Position numbers and translations under genes: made by a program. From the NCBI GenBank assembly GCA_029937635.1, contig JAPYPM010000021.1, positions 1 to 15,999 on the forward strand: a stretch of 15,999 nt of DNA. Direction: 5' to 3'. The DNA comes from Nitrospinaceae bacterium. Its GTDB lineage: Bacteria; Nitrospinota; Nitrospinia; Nitrospinales; VA-1. Below the pieces are notes generated by a model. It was not told the origin of the DNA. It saw only the letters and a program-made list of their open reading frames with translations, and made no database searches. The first letter of the stretch is position 1. The number at the start of each line of letters is the position of its first letter. Shown one piece after another: positions 5,804 through 12,867 of the stretch.

Positions 5804-6634
5804 TTACTTCTTATAATTGAAAGATTTCTTTTTCTTGTTATATGGCTTGGTTCCTTTTTTAAACTTAAGTTTTCCTTTTTTAACTTTAAAATCTTCAATA
5901 ATAAGAGGCGTTTTTTCAGATTGAGAAACCTCCTTAGCCCTATCTTCAATCTTCTCTAACTTCTGGTCCATATTGTCTTCGTTGTAAAACTTGGCAACAG
6001 GATGAACCTTCATTTTTCTTTCTTCAAAATTAAACTTATACTTATCATGAACTGAAGGTAAAAACGGGGTATTAGGGTGTGTATGGCATCGAGTACATAC
6101 ATTTGCATAATCCCATCGTTGACCATATTTTTCAGTATCTGCCTTTGTAAAATCACCCTTGGTGTTCTTCATAACCACGCGAAACTGAGCGCCTCCTGCA
6201 ACTGAATGACACATCTCACATCCAACCTGTTCTTTATTCGGCTCCTCAGGATCAATTGTAGAGCTGACGTCTTTACCCTTTTTGTTTTTAGAGCCCGCAG
6301 GTTTAAAACCACCTCTTTGCTTATAACCTGTTGTGTGGCAACGTAAACATAATGGATTTGTCGTATAATCCTTCTCAGGATCAAGTTTTACTCTAGTTTT
6401 TGCTTCTGCTCGTTCACCGGCCTTAAGCAAATTAAAAGTATTTCCATGTGGTGATACTTTCCAAGCTTCATAGTAGGCATCGTGGCAACTTCCATTACAT
6501 TTCACGGCTCCGACATAAGAAGGTTTTTTAGGTATTTTCTTTTTTTTCTTCTTTGCGTCAGCGCTTTCTGCACCCCCCATAACAATCGCTATGGATAGAA
6601 TAAATAAACTCACTATTTTTAGGGTCTTACCCAT
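5804..6634 (-). CDS. Periplasmic tetrahaem cytochrome c, c554-like, with a CX3CH site
   Basis: A signal peptide (residues 1-27, cleavage likely after ADA) is followed by a short lysine-rich linker and then YVGAVKCNGSCHDAYYEAW, which resembles the start of the cytochrome c554-type multihaem domain. Four haem-binding sites are seen: C46-x3-C50-H51, C96-x2-C99-H100, C139-x2-C142-H143 and C180-x2-C183-H184. The first has an extra residue (CNGSCH), unusual for haem c attachment. His63 (in SPHGN), His186, His196 and His211 are candidate axial ligands. The C-terminal tail (about 245-276) is lysine-rich and probably disordered. The family carries electrons in the periplasm, for example in nitrogen-oxidising bacteria; the partner here is unknown. 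GGAG lies eight bases before the ATG, and the gene has its own promoter and terminator, so it is probably monocistronic. Confidence 0.88.
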   Translation of the reverse strand: MGKTLKIVSLFILSIAIVMGGAESADAKKKKKKIPKKPSYVGAVKCNGSCHDAYYEAWKVSPHGNTFNLLKAGERAEAKTRVKLDPEKDYTTNPLCLRCHTTGYKQRGGFKPAGSKNKKGKDVSSTIDPEEPNKEQVGCEMCHSVAGGAQFRVVMKNTKGDFTKADTEKYGQRWDYANVCTRCHTHPNTPFLPSVHDKYKFNFEERKMKVHPVAKFYNEDNMDQKLEKIEDRAKEVSQSEKTPLIIEDFKVKKGKLKFKKGTKPYNKKKKSFNYKK

Positions 6635-6935
6635 TTGTCATCTCCAGATATTGTCTTTTTATTTTATAAAGCCTCTTCTATCAGTGATCAAAAGGTTAAT
6701 ATATATTTAGTACATGGTCAATAAGAATCAAGGCAATTCAACAATCAAGCTCTATATCAAAAATAAAAAATTTCTTAGTCTATTAACCCACTGTTTTTTG
6801 TAAGCAATGTATAATCTAAGTTGCAATAAAAACCCGACATAAAAAAATAAAAACCTTACATATTCATTAACTTCAGGGTGTTGGAGATAAAGCACCAACA
6901 ATTAATATATAGCCTGATATGTAAACCAATTTGCT
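6635..6935. other. Divergent intergenic region between the cytochrome gene and queA
   Basis: About 300 AT-rich bases. Minus-strand promoter elements occur near 6663-6691. On the plus strand an exact TATAAT is at 6810-6815 but its -35 is poor. An inverted repeat TGTTGG (6879-6884) / CCAACA (6895-6900) with a ten-base loop lies in the presumed queA leader, 35 bases before the ATG. It is not followed by a T run, so it may be an operator or a leader hairpin. It does not match a preQ1 riboswitch layout that I can recognise. No gene was seen. Confidence 0.5.
6663..6691 (-). promoter_or_regulatory. Sigma70-type promoter of the tetrahaem cytochrome gene
   Basis: On the minus strand TTGATC (6686-6691) and TATAAA (6663-6668) are separated by exactly 17 bases, and the predicted start falls about 20 bases before the ATG at 6634, leaving room for the GGAG ribosome site. 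Match to consensus is 4/6 and 5/6. Confidence 0.6.
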
Positions 6936-7997
6936 ATGGATACGTCACTCAAACTTAATAATTTCGACTTTGAACTTCCAGAGTCATTAATAGCTCAAAA
7001 ACCATTAGATATTAGAGACCAATCAAAACTCATGCTTATTGACAGGAAATCTGGGTCTATAATGCATAAGAAGTTCACCGACCTTCCCCATTTAATTCCA
7101 ACTCAATCTTTAATGGTTTTTAACAATACAAGGGTAATTCCCTCAAAGTTAAATGGCTTTCAAGTTAATAATAGGCGCCCTATCGAGATTCTTCTTGTGA
7201 GAGAAACTGTCAACCAAAACCAATGGGAAGCCCTTATTAAAGGCTTAAAAAAAATAAGATTAGGGACAGAAATAGAATTTGGAAATGGAAAACTTAAAGC
7301 AGTTCTAACAGGTCGACATGAAAACAAAGCTATTCTTAAACTTACATATAATGGAAAACTTGAGAATATTTTAAACCAGATAGGGGAATTGCCATTGCCC
7401 CCATATATTAAAAGAAAATCACCAAAAGATAAAAATTTATCTCAACAAGATAGAGAAAAATACCAAACGATTTTCGCCAGTCTTCCTGGCGCAATAGCTG
7501 CCCCAACCGCTGGATTGCATTTTACCCCACGCATCATAAAATCACTCAATGAAAAAGGCATTGATACAGCGTACCTGACATTACATGTTGGCATAGGCAC
7601 ATTTCAACCAATACGAACTGAATCAATAAACGAGCATAAAATGCAGCCAGAACAATTCTATATTTCTGAAGAAACATCAAAAGCTTTAATCAAAGCAAAA
7701 AAGGAGCGTAAAAAAATAGTCGGAGTAGGTTCAACTGTTACTCGTGTTTTAGAATCTGTTGAATTGGACGACCTTACACAATCAGGATCATCAGGTTGGA
7801 CAAACAGGTTTATCTATCCAGGGAGCAAATTCAAAGAAGTCAACCATCTTATAACCAACTTCCATTTGCCAAAATCAACACTATACTTATTAGTTTGCGC
7901 TTTTGCCGGCAAAAATCTTATTGAGGAGGCATACAGGGAAGCCGTAGTTAGGCAATACCGTTTTTTTAGCTATGGGGACTCTATGCTGATTATTTAA
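6936..7997 (+). CDS. queA: S-adenosylmethionine:tRNA ribosyltransferase-isomerase
   Basis: Transfers and isomerises the ribosyl group of SAM onto 7-aminomethyl-7-deazaguanine in tRNA (Asp, Asn, His, Tyr) to give epoxyqueuosine, the penultimate step of queuosine synthesis. The length of 353 residues is typical. Diagnostic segments are LPESLIAQKP near the N-terminus, VFNNTRVIPSKL, ASLPGAIAAPTAGLHFT (mid-protein), LHVGIGTFQPI and NHLITNFHLPKSTLYLLV near the C-terminus. The ATG at 6936 gives the expected N-terminus with no earlier in-frame candidate that looks better; the ribosome site is weak. No tgt or queG neighbour is seen, so the gene stands alone here, and its 3' end faces the IHF/HU-type gene. 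Confidence 0.96.
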   Translation: MDTSLKLNNFDFELPESLIAQKPLDIRDQSKLMLIDRKSGSIMHKKFTDLPHLIPTQSLMVFNNTRVIPSKLNGFQVNNRRPIEILLVRETVNQNQWEALIKGLKKIRLGTEIEFGNGKLKAVLTGRHENKAILKLTYNGKLENILNQIGELPLPPYIKRKSPKDKNLSQQDREKYQTIFASLPGAIAAPTAGLHFTPRIIKSLNEKGIDTAYLTLHVGIGTFQPIRTESINEHKMQPEQFYISEETSKALIKAKKERKKIVGVGSTVTRVLESVELDDLTQSGSSGWTNRFIYPGSKFKEVNHLITNFHLPKSTLYLLVCAFAGKNLIEEAYREAVVRQYRFFSYGDSMLII

Positions 7998-8040
7998 CTT
8001 ATATTCCTAAAACACTCAACTTTTAAAAGATAAAATTTTT

Positions 8041-8328
8041 TCAATTTTCATCTGCATCATTAACTGCTTGCTTAAAATGCTTTCCTGACTTAAATCTAAC
8101 TACCTTACGTGCAGAAATCTCAGCTTCTTCTCCAGTTTTTGGGTTCCTACCAACACGTTTTGACTTAGCTCGGACTTGAAATGTACCAAATCGACGCAAA
8201 ATTACTGCTTCACCATCTCCTAAAGCACCTTTAATCAAGCCAATCACGGTTTCAACTGCTTCTTCAGCTTTTGACCTTGGCAAATCAACATTGTCACACA
8301 CCTGGTTAATGATATCTTGTTTGGTCAT
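8041..8328 (-). CDS. IHF/HU-family DNA-binding protein
   Basis: A small basic histone-like protein that binds and bends DNA as a dimer, acting in nucleoid architecture, replication, recombination and transcription. The 95 residues have the helical dimerisation half (MTKQDIINQVCDNV ... AVETVIGLIKGAL), the strand FGTFQVR (47-53) and the DNA-intercalating arm motif RNPKTGE (61-67, with the Pro that inserts between base pairs), then ISARKVVRFKSG. 'PISARRVVxF'-like wording and LRRFGTF favour an IHF-alpha-like member, but HU cannot be excluded from sequence alone. GGGAG lies about ten bases before the ATG. The gene is convergent with queA (43 bases between stops) and has a long AT-rich upstream region, so it is probably transcribed alone. 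Confidence 0.93.
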   Translation of the reverse strand: MTKQDIINQVCDNVDLPRSKAEEAVETVIGLIKGALGDGEAVILRRFGTFQVRAKSKRVGRNPKTGEEAEISARKVVRFKSGKHFKQAVNDADEN

Positions 8329-8761
8329 AAATAACTACTCCCTCTGGCATAAAAACAAAAAATATAACTTTCAATACGGTTGATAATGTAACTAAAATAT
8401 GCAGAAAATTAAAAGCACCTATCTAAAACTCCCAAATCTTAAAATCTTCCAAAACATATCAAAATAAATTCGATAAGCTTTTTATAAGCTTTCGGATAAA
8501 CTCAAAGAAACTTAAATATTATATTTAGATAGAGTACCAAATTAACTAGAAACATCAATACTTTATTAAATAATTACTTATAAATTTTTCTCAAGTGCGA
8601 TAATCACACGACCATAAATAGTTGTAAGACATTTTAAAAAACCACTTATACAAAATATTATATTAAAAAATTAACCCCCTTTAAAAAACTTTCTATAAAA
8701 CCTTAACTTTTGATCAATCAAAAAATTGCCATTAGTTAGTAGCTTAAAAGGGGAAGGGAGA
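8329..8761. other. AT-rich intergenic region between the IHF/HU gene and ftsB
   Basis: About 430 bases without a convincing ORF. The right part holds the presumed 3' structure of the eno-ftsB transcript (see terminator). The left part should hold the promoter of the IHF/HU gene, but I could not pick a clear -35/-10 pair. ATAAGCTTT occurs twice close together (about 8476-8495), a short direct repeat. No known RNA was recognised. Confidence 0.5.
8665..8753 (-). terminator. Possible branched terminator downstream of ftsB
   Basis: On the minus strand CCCCTTT (complement of 8747-8753), nine bases after the ftsB stop, can pair with AAAGGGG (complement of 8676-8682), which is followed by TTAATTTTTT. 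Between them TTTTGA/TCAAAA (8708-8723) can form a small inner hairpin. The long spacing makes it less certain than a simple terminator. Confidence 0.35.
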
Positions 8762-9085
8762 CTATCTAGTTTTCGGTGGAGATGTAAAAAATTCTTCTAG
8801 AGGAGCCATTTGATAAACAGTCTCACCTGGTCGAACCATGTTTAGTTTTTCACGTGCAAGAACCTCAATGGATAAAGGATCTGATTTTAATGCTTCAATC
8901 TCAAAGCGAAGTTTTTGGTTTGTTTTTTTTAAAGTTATGTTATTTACATTAAATTGGATCATTTTTTTTTCAAACTCATTAATAGTAAGAATCCCATTCT
9001 CATGAAAAATCACCATAAAAACCACTAAAACAAAAAAAGTCAAAGTAAGCAAAATAATCTGCTGATAAAGATTCAGATTCTTCAT
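8762..9085 (-). CDS. ftsB: Septum formation initiator FtsB/DivIC family protein
   Basis: A bitopic division protein that links FtsL and FtsQ in the divisome and helps activate septal peptidoglycan synthesis. From the ATG at 9085 it has 107 residues: a short cytoplasmic tail, one membrane span (about 10-27), a leucine-zipper-like periplasmic coiled coil (about 35-68) and the family signature DPLSIEVLAREKLNMVRPGETVYQM (69-93, family form 'IE.iAReklgmv.pgE.vy'). A TTG at 9130 would add 15 residues before the membrane span; the ATG is preferred as it gives the normal N-terminus. It follows eno by 72 bases, the conserved eno-ftsB order found in many Proteobacteria and relatives, which supports the call. 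Confidence 0.9.
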   Translation of the reverse strand: MKNLNLYQQIILLTLTFFVLVVFMVIFHENGILTINEFEKKMIQFNVNNITLKKTNQKLRFEIEALKSDPLSIEVLAREKLNMVRPGETVYQMAPLEEFFTSPPKTR

Positions 9086-9157
9086 GTATTCATAAGAGTC
9101 GCAGTAAATCAAATAAATATTAAAAATCAAAATACTATAAAAACACTTAACAGAATC

Positions 9158-10447
9158 TCACGCCCTAAATCTAGAAAAGACTTCTTGACCTTTAAATACT
9201 GCCGTTATTCCCAACATCTCTTCTATGCGTAACAATTGATTGTATTTTGCAACTCGGTCTGTTCGACAAAGAGAACCGGCCTTGATCTGTCCAGCATTAA
9301 CTGCCACTGCAATATCAGCAATCGTAGTATCTTCAGTTTCCCCTGAACGATGAGAAATAATTACATTATAGCCGGCCCGTTTTGCCATTTCCACCGCATT
9401 CAAGGTTTCCGTAAGTGTACCTATTTGATTCACTTTGATTAAAATAGCATTACCTACACCCGATTCAATTCCCTTTCTCAAAATATCGGTATTTGTCACA
9501 AACACATCATCTCCGACAATCTGGGTCTTATGTCCGAGTGTAGTAGTAAGACTTTTCCATCCATCCCAGTCATTTTCAGCGAGACCATCTTCAATACTAA
9601 TAATCGGATACCTATTTACCAAACTCTCCAGATAGCCAATCATTTCATTTGAAGAAAGTTTTTCTTGTTTTCCAACAACTATATTATATTTTTTATTCTT
9701 GTATAGTTCCGTAGCAGCAACATCTAACCCAAGCAACACGTCTTTGCCTGCCTTGTAACCAGCAGATTTAATTGCTGCAAGCAAGACCTCAATGGCCTCT
9801 TCATTTGACTTTAAGTTTGGAGCAAATCCTCCCTCGTCCCCAACTGCTGTAATACAATTTCTTTTTTTTAGCACTACCTTTAAATGATGAAAAATTTCAG
9901 TTCCAATACGAAGACAATCTTTGAAATTTTTTGCACCAATTGGCAAAACCATGAATTCTTGAATATCTATATTATTGTCTGCATGCTCTCCACCATTAAG
10001 AAGGTTCATCATAGGAACAGGCAATTCTTTTGCATTCGTCCCACCAATGTACTGATACAAAGGTAACTCTGTATCGCTTGCTGCTGCCTTTGCCACTGCC
10101 AAAGAAACACCAAGAATCGAATTTGCGCCCAATTTACCCTTATTTTTAGTACCATCTAGATCGATCATTCGTTGGTCAATCAAAGCTTGCTCAGTAACAT
10201 CAAAACCTAGGATAGCAGGAGCAATTTTATCACGAATGTTCTTGATGGCTTTATCCACACCTTTTCCCATAAATTTTTTACTATTACCATCGCGTAGTTC
10301 GATTGCCTCGCGAGAGCCTGTCGAAGCACCCGAAGGAACAGCAGCCCTTCCCATTACTCCCGTATTTAAAATAACCTCAACTTCAACGGTAGGATTACCT
10401 CTTGAATCTAAAATTTGCCTAGCATTAATTCCAACTATCTCGCCCAT
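9158..10447 (-). CDS. eno: Enolase
   Basis: Interconverts 2-phosphoglycerate and phosphoenolpyruvate in glycolysis and gluconeogenesis; also an RNA degradosome component in some bacteria. 429 residues, the normal bacterial length. Metal ligands Asp242, Glu286 (in SIEDGL) and Asp313 (in VGDDVFVTN), the general base Lys338 (in ILIKVNQIGTLTE), Glu205 in GDEGGFAPN and the signature SHRSGETEDT (365-374) are all present, as is the N-terminal loop SGASTGSREA. There is no Shine-Dalgarno sequence: a run of ten A sits a few bases before the ATG, so initiation probably depends on the unstructured A-rich leader. It lies 35 bases after hemL and 72 bases before ftsB on the same strand. Confidence 0.98.
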   Translation of the reverse strand: MGEIVGINARQILDSRGNPTVEVEVILNTGVMGRAAVPSGASTGSREAIELRDGNSKKFMGKGVDKAIKNIRDKIAPAILGFDVTEQALIDQRMIDLDGTKNKGKLGANSILGVSLAVAKAAASDTELPLYQYIGGTNAKELPVPMMNLLNGGEHADNNIDIQEFMVLPIGAKNFKDCLRIGTEIFHHLKVVLKKRNCITAVGDEGGFAPNLKSNEEAIEVLLAAIKSAGYKAGKDVLLGLDVAATELYKNKKYNIVVGKQEKLSSNEMIGYLESLVNRYPIISIEDGLAENDWDGWKSLTTTLGHKTQIVGDDVFVTNTDILRKGIESGVGNAILIKVNQIGTLTETLNAVEMAKRAGYNVIISHRSGETEDTTIADIAVAVNAGQIKAGSLCRTDRVAKYNQLLRIEEMLGITAVFKGQEVFSRFRA

Positions 10448-10482
10448 AACTTTTTTTTTTCAATAAATGTAAAAAAAATGGA

Positions 10483-11772
10483 TCAACTGAATGTCTTTTG
10501 TAAGGCCTTGTAATTAGCATCTATTGTCTGCTCTATCTCTTCATTTGTATGAACAGCAGACATAAAGCCAGCTTCAAACTGTGAAGGGGCAATATAAACT
10601 CCCTCTTCTAATAGCCCATTGAAGTAAGATTGAAAAAACTTTGTATTGGAAGATTTAGCAGACTCAAAATCAACAACATCTTGATCTGTAAAAAACATCG
10701 AAAACATGGATCCCACCCTGTTAAAGCAAGCGGATATACCAAGTTTTTCTACATTTAATTTATAACCCGCGCAAAGTTTTTCAGATTTATATTCTAAGTC
10801 ATCGTAAACTGATGGTGCTGAAAGTAACTTTAGCATTTCAATGCCAGCCGTCATCGCAAGAGGATTACCCGATAATGTTCCGGCCTGATAAATAGGGCCC
10901 CTCGGTGAAATATTATCCATTAATTGTTTTGACCCCCCATATGCGCCTACAGGAAGTCCCCCACCAATAACTTTTCCTAAACAAGTTAAATCAGGAGATA
11001 TGTTATAAAGCGACTGCGCTCCTCCCAAAGATACACGAAATCCAGTCATAACTTCATCAAAAATAAGAATCGCCCCAGTCTCTTTTGTTACTTCACGTAA
11101 TGCTTCAAGAAATCCACTTTTAGGTGGGACAACTCCCATATTTCCACCAATTGGTTCCACTATGATGCCAGCTATATTATTACTCTCAACGGCGAATAGT
11201 TCTCTAAGCTTTTTAACGTTATTAAATGGTAGAGTTAATGTATTTCTTGCTAAATCCTCAACAATACCAGGACATTCGGGGATTCCCAAAGAAGCAAGCC
11301 CTGACCCAGCTTTAACCAGCATACTGTCTACATGACCATGATAACAGCCTTCAAACTTTACTATTTTATCGCGATTGGTCACCCCCCTTGCCAAGCGAAT
11401 AGCACTCATCACTGCTTCAGTACCAGAATTGACCATACGAACTACCTCTAAAGAAGGAACAAGAGAGACAATTTGTTCAGCCAATTCTATTTCTAACTCT
11501 GTGGGTGCTCCATAGCTAGTTCCCAGTCCAACCTGCCGTTTCAAAGCATCAACAATTTGTGGATGAGCATGACCAAATATAAGAGGCCCCCAAGAACCTA
11601 CATAATCAATATACTCATTTTCATCTACGTCCCACACCCTAGAGCCATAACCCTTTTTTAAAAACAAAGGGTTGCCTCCTACCGACTGAAAAGCACGCAC
11701 TGGACTGTTAACGCCTCCCGGCATGACCTTACAAGCTTTGTGAAATAATTTTTCAGATTGCGTTATGTTCAT
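10483..11772 (-). CDS. hemL: Glutamate-1-semialdehyde 2,1-aminomutase
   Basis: A PLP enzyme that converts glutamate-1-semialdehyde to 5-aminolevulinate, the C5-pathway entry to haem and other tetrapyrroles. 429 residues. Signatures are PGGVNSPVRAF (18-28), VRMVNSGTEAVMSAIRLAR (111-129), FDEVMTGFR (238-246) and the PLP lysine Lys267 in CLGKVIGGGLPVGAYGG. It starts seven bases after the mtnP stop, so these two are surely co-transcribed. The product is needed for the c-type cytochromes encoded nearby, though that is a general link rather than a specific one. Confidence 0.97.
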   Translation of the reverse strand: MNITQSEKLFHKACKVMPGGVNSPVRAFQSVGGNPLFLKKGYGSRVWDVDENEYIDYVGSWGPLIFGHAHPQIVDALKRQVGLGTSYGAPTELEIELAEQIVSLVPSLEVVRMVNSGTEAVMSAIRLARGVTNRDKIVKFEGCYHGHVDSMLVKAGSGLASLGIPECPGIVEDLARNTLTLPFNNVKKLRELFAVESNNIAGIIVEPIGGNMGVVPPKSGFLEALREVTKETGAILIFDEVMTGFRVSLGGAQSLYNISPDLTCLGKVIGGGLPVGAYGGSKQLMDNISPRGPIYQAGTLSGNPLAMTAGIEMLKLLSAPSVYDDLEYKSEKLCAGYKLNVEKLGISACFNRVGSMFSMFFTDQDVVDFESAKSSNTKFFQSYFNGLLEEGVYIAPSQFEAGFMSAVHTNEEIEQTIDANYKALQKTFS

Positions 11773-11779
11773 TGGTTAA

Positions 11780-12631
11780 CTATCCAAAAAAAATTGACAA
11801 CTCACCTTTAAGCTGTGCAGAAATTTTTTTATCGTCAGTCACTACTGCATTTTCCGCAGCGGAACCACAGTCACAACTTCGTTTATTCTTAATCTCAGAA
11901 GTAAGTTTCTTAAGAATTTTTTGTGCAGTTTCAACATTCTTATGCATAATAGCTAACACAGCTTCTAATGTAACTGGTTCTTCTTCTTCCTTCCAGCAAT
12001 CATAATCGGTAACTAACGCCAAGGTAGCGTAGCAAATACCTGCTTCGCGAGCTAACTTAGCCTCTGTAGCATTTGTCATACCAATTACGTCTACATCCCA
12101 CTGGCGATAAACATTAGATTCGGCTCTGGTAGAAAACTGTGGCCCCTCAATACAAATATAAGTCCCGCCATCGTGAACATTCGCGTTAACCTTATGAGCA
12201 GCCAAACTTAAAACCTCCGCAGTGGCTAGACACACAGGGTCTGCCAAGGAAACATGCCCAACCATACCTGTTGTAAAAAAAGTACTAATCCTGCGAGTAG
12301 TCCTATCTATAAATTGATGCGGAATAGAAAAATGTCCTGGATGCAACTTATCTTTCATGCTTCCGACCGCACTTATAGAAATAATCTGTTCCACTCCTAT
12401 TTTTTTCATAGAAAAAATATTAGCGCGAAAGTTTATCTCTGATGGTGGGATGAAGTGCCCTACACCATGACGTGGCAAAAATGCCATTCTTATACCATTT
12501 AGCTCCCCTATGACCAAATCCTCAGAAGGACTTCCAAATGGTGTATCTATAGAGATTTTTTCAATGACTTTTAATTCATTCATCGAATACAAACCACTAC
12601 CACCGATCACGCCAAGCAACTTCTCAGCCAT
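11780..12631 (-). CDS. mtnP: S-methyl-5'-thioadenosine phosphorylase
   Basis: Cleaves methylthioadenosine, the by-product of polyamine and related SAM-using pathways, to adenine and methylthioribose-1-phosphate. From the ATG at 12631 the protein is 283 residues. Phosphate and purine-nucleoside phosphorylase motifs are GVIGGSGLY (7-15), LPRHGVGH (52-59), EGPQFSTRAES (162-172), MTNATEAKLAREAGI (185-199) and TDYDCWKEEEEPV (208-220). The Asp pair in TDYD selects 6-amino purines, favouring MTA over inosine. A C-terminal CxC (CDC, 253-255) is present, as in many MTAPs. A strong GGAGG nine bases before 12631 decides the start; the TTG at 12646 overlaps that site. First gene of the mtnP-hemL-eno-ftsB series. 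Confidence 0.95.
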   Translation of the reverse strand: MAEKLLGVIGGSGLYSMNELKVIEKISIDTPFGSPSEDLVIGELNGIRMAFLPRHGVGHFIPPSEINFRANIFSMKKIGVEQIISISAVGSMKDKLHPGHFSIPHQFIDRTTRRISTFFTTGMVGHVSLADPVCLATAEVLSLAAHKVNANVHDGGTYICIEGPQFSTRAESNVYRQWDVDVIGMTNATEAKLAREAGICYATLALVTDYDCWKEEEEPVTLEAVLAIMHKNVETAQKILKKLTSEIKNKRSCDCGSAAENAVVTDDKKISAQLKGELSIFFG

Positions 12632-12867
12632 AAATAGATCCTCCAATCAGATAAGCAAGGATAGTTAAAATTAGATCCTCATACTCAAAACCCACACAAC
12701 TAAATGGTAATATAGTCTATACTTAAATTATTTTGGGGAGAAAACACCCTTAGGTAGCTCAGAAAACTAAGGATTTACACTTAAAGGTATGCACAGATTT
12801 AAATCTAATCAAATCTATTTGAACAATATTCCAGGGAATCATCAGTCTTAATTTATATTTAACAAAT
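12632..12867. other. Intergenic region between the coiled-coil gene and mtnP
   Basis: About 235 AT-rich bases, all genes on the minus strand. Within it is an inverted repeat CCTTAG (12748-12753) / CTAAGG (12767-12772) with a 13-base loop; on the minus strand it is followed by GTGTTTTC, so it may be a weak terminator for the coiled-coil gene. The promoter for mtnP should lie between it and 12660, but no strong -35/-10 pair was found. No gene was seen. Confidence 0.4.

Noticed and set aside
5738..5959. Overlapping open frames on both strands around the cytochrome terminator and its 3' end
   Set aside because: They lie across the terminator and inside the lysine-rich cytochrome tail; their translations are low-complexity (Phe/Leu/Ile or Lys rich) with no ribosome site. 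They are shadows of the cytochrome gene.
6840..6935. Possible preQ1 riboswitch before queA
   Set aside because: The hairpin and downstream bases do not show the C-rich loop and A-rich tail arrangement of preQ1-I, nor a recognisable preQ1-II layout.
7998..8040. Possible bidirectional terminator between queA and the IHF/HU gene
   Set aside because: Only a short AT palindrome (CTTTTAAAAG) is present, with no GC-containing stem, so an intrinsic terminator cannot be supported.
8329..8761. A structural RNA or CRISPR-like array in the AT-rich gap
   Set aside because: Only one short direct repeat (ATAAGCTTT twice) and AT-rich inverted repeats are seen; no regular repeat-spacer pattern and no recognisable tRNA, tmRNA or SRP RNA features.
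12644..12646. TTG at 12646 as the mtnP start
   Set aside because: The TTG overlaps the strong GGAGG that serves the ATG at 12631, which gives the normal MTAP N-terminus.
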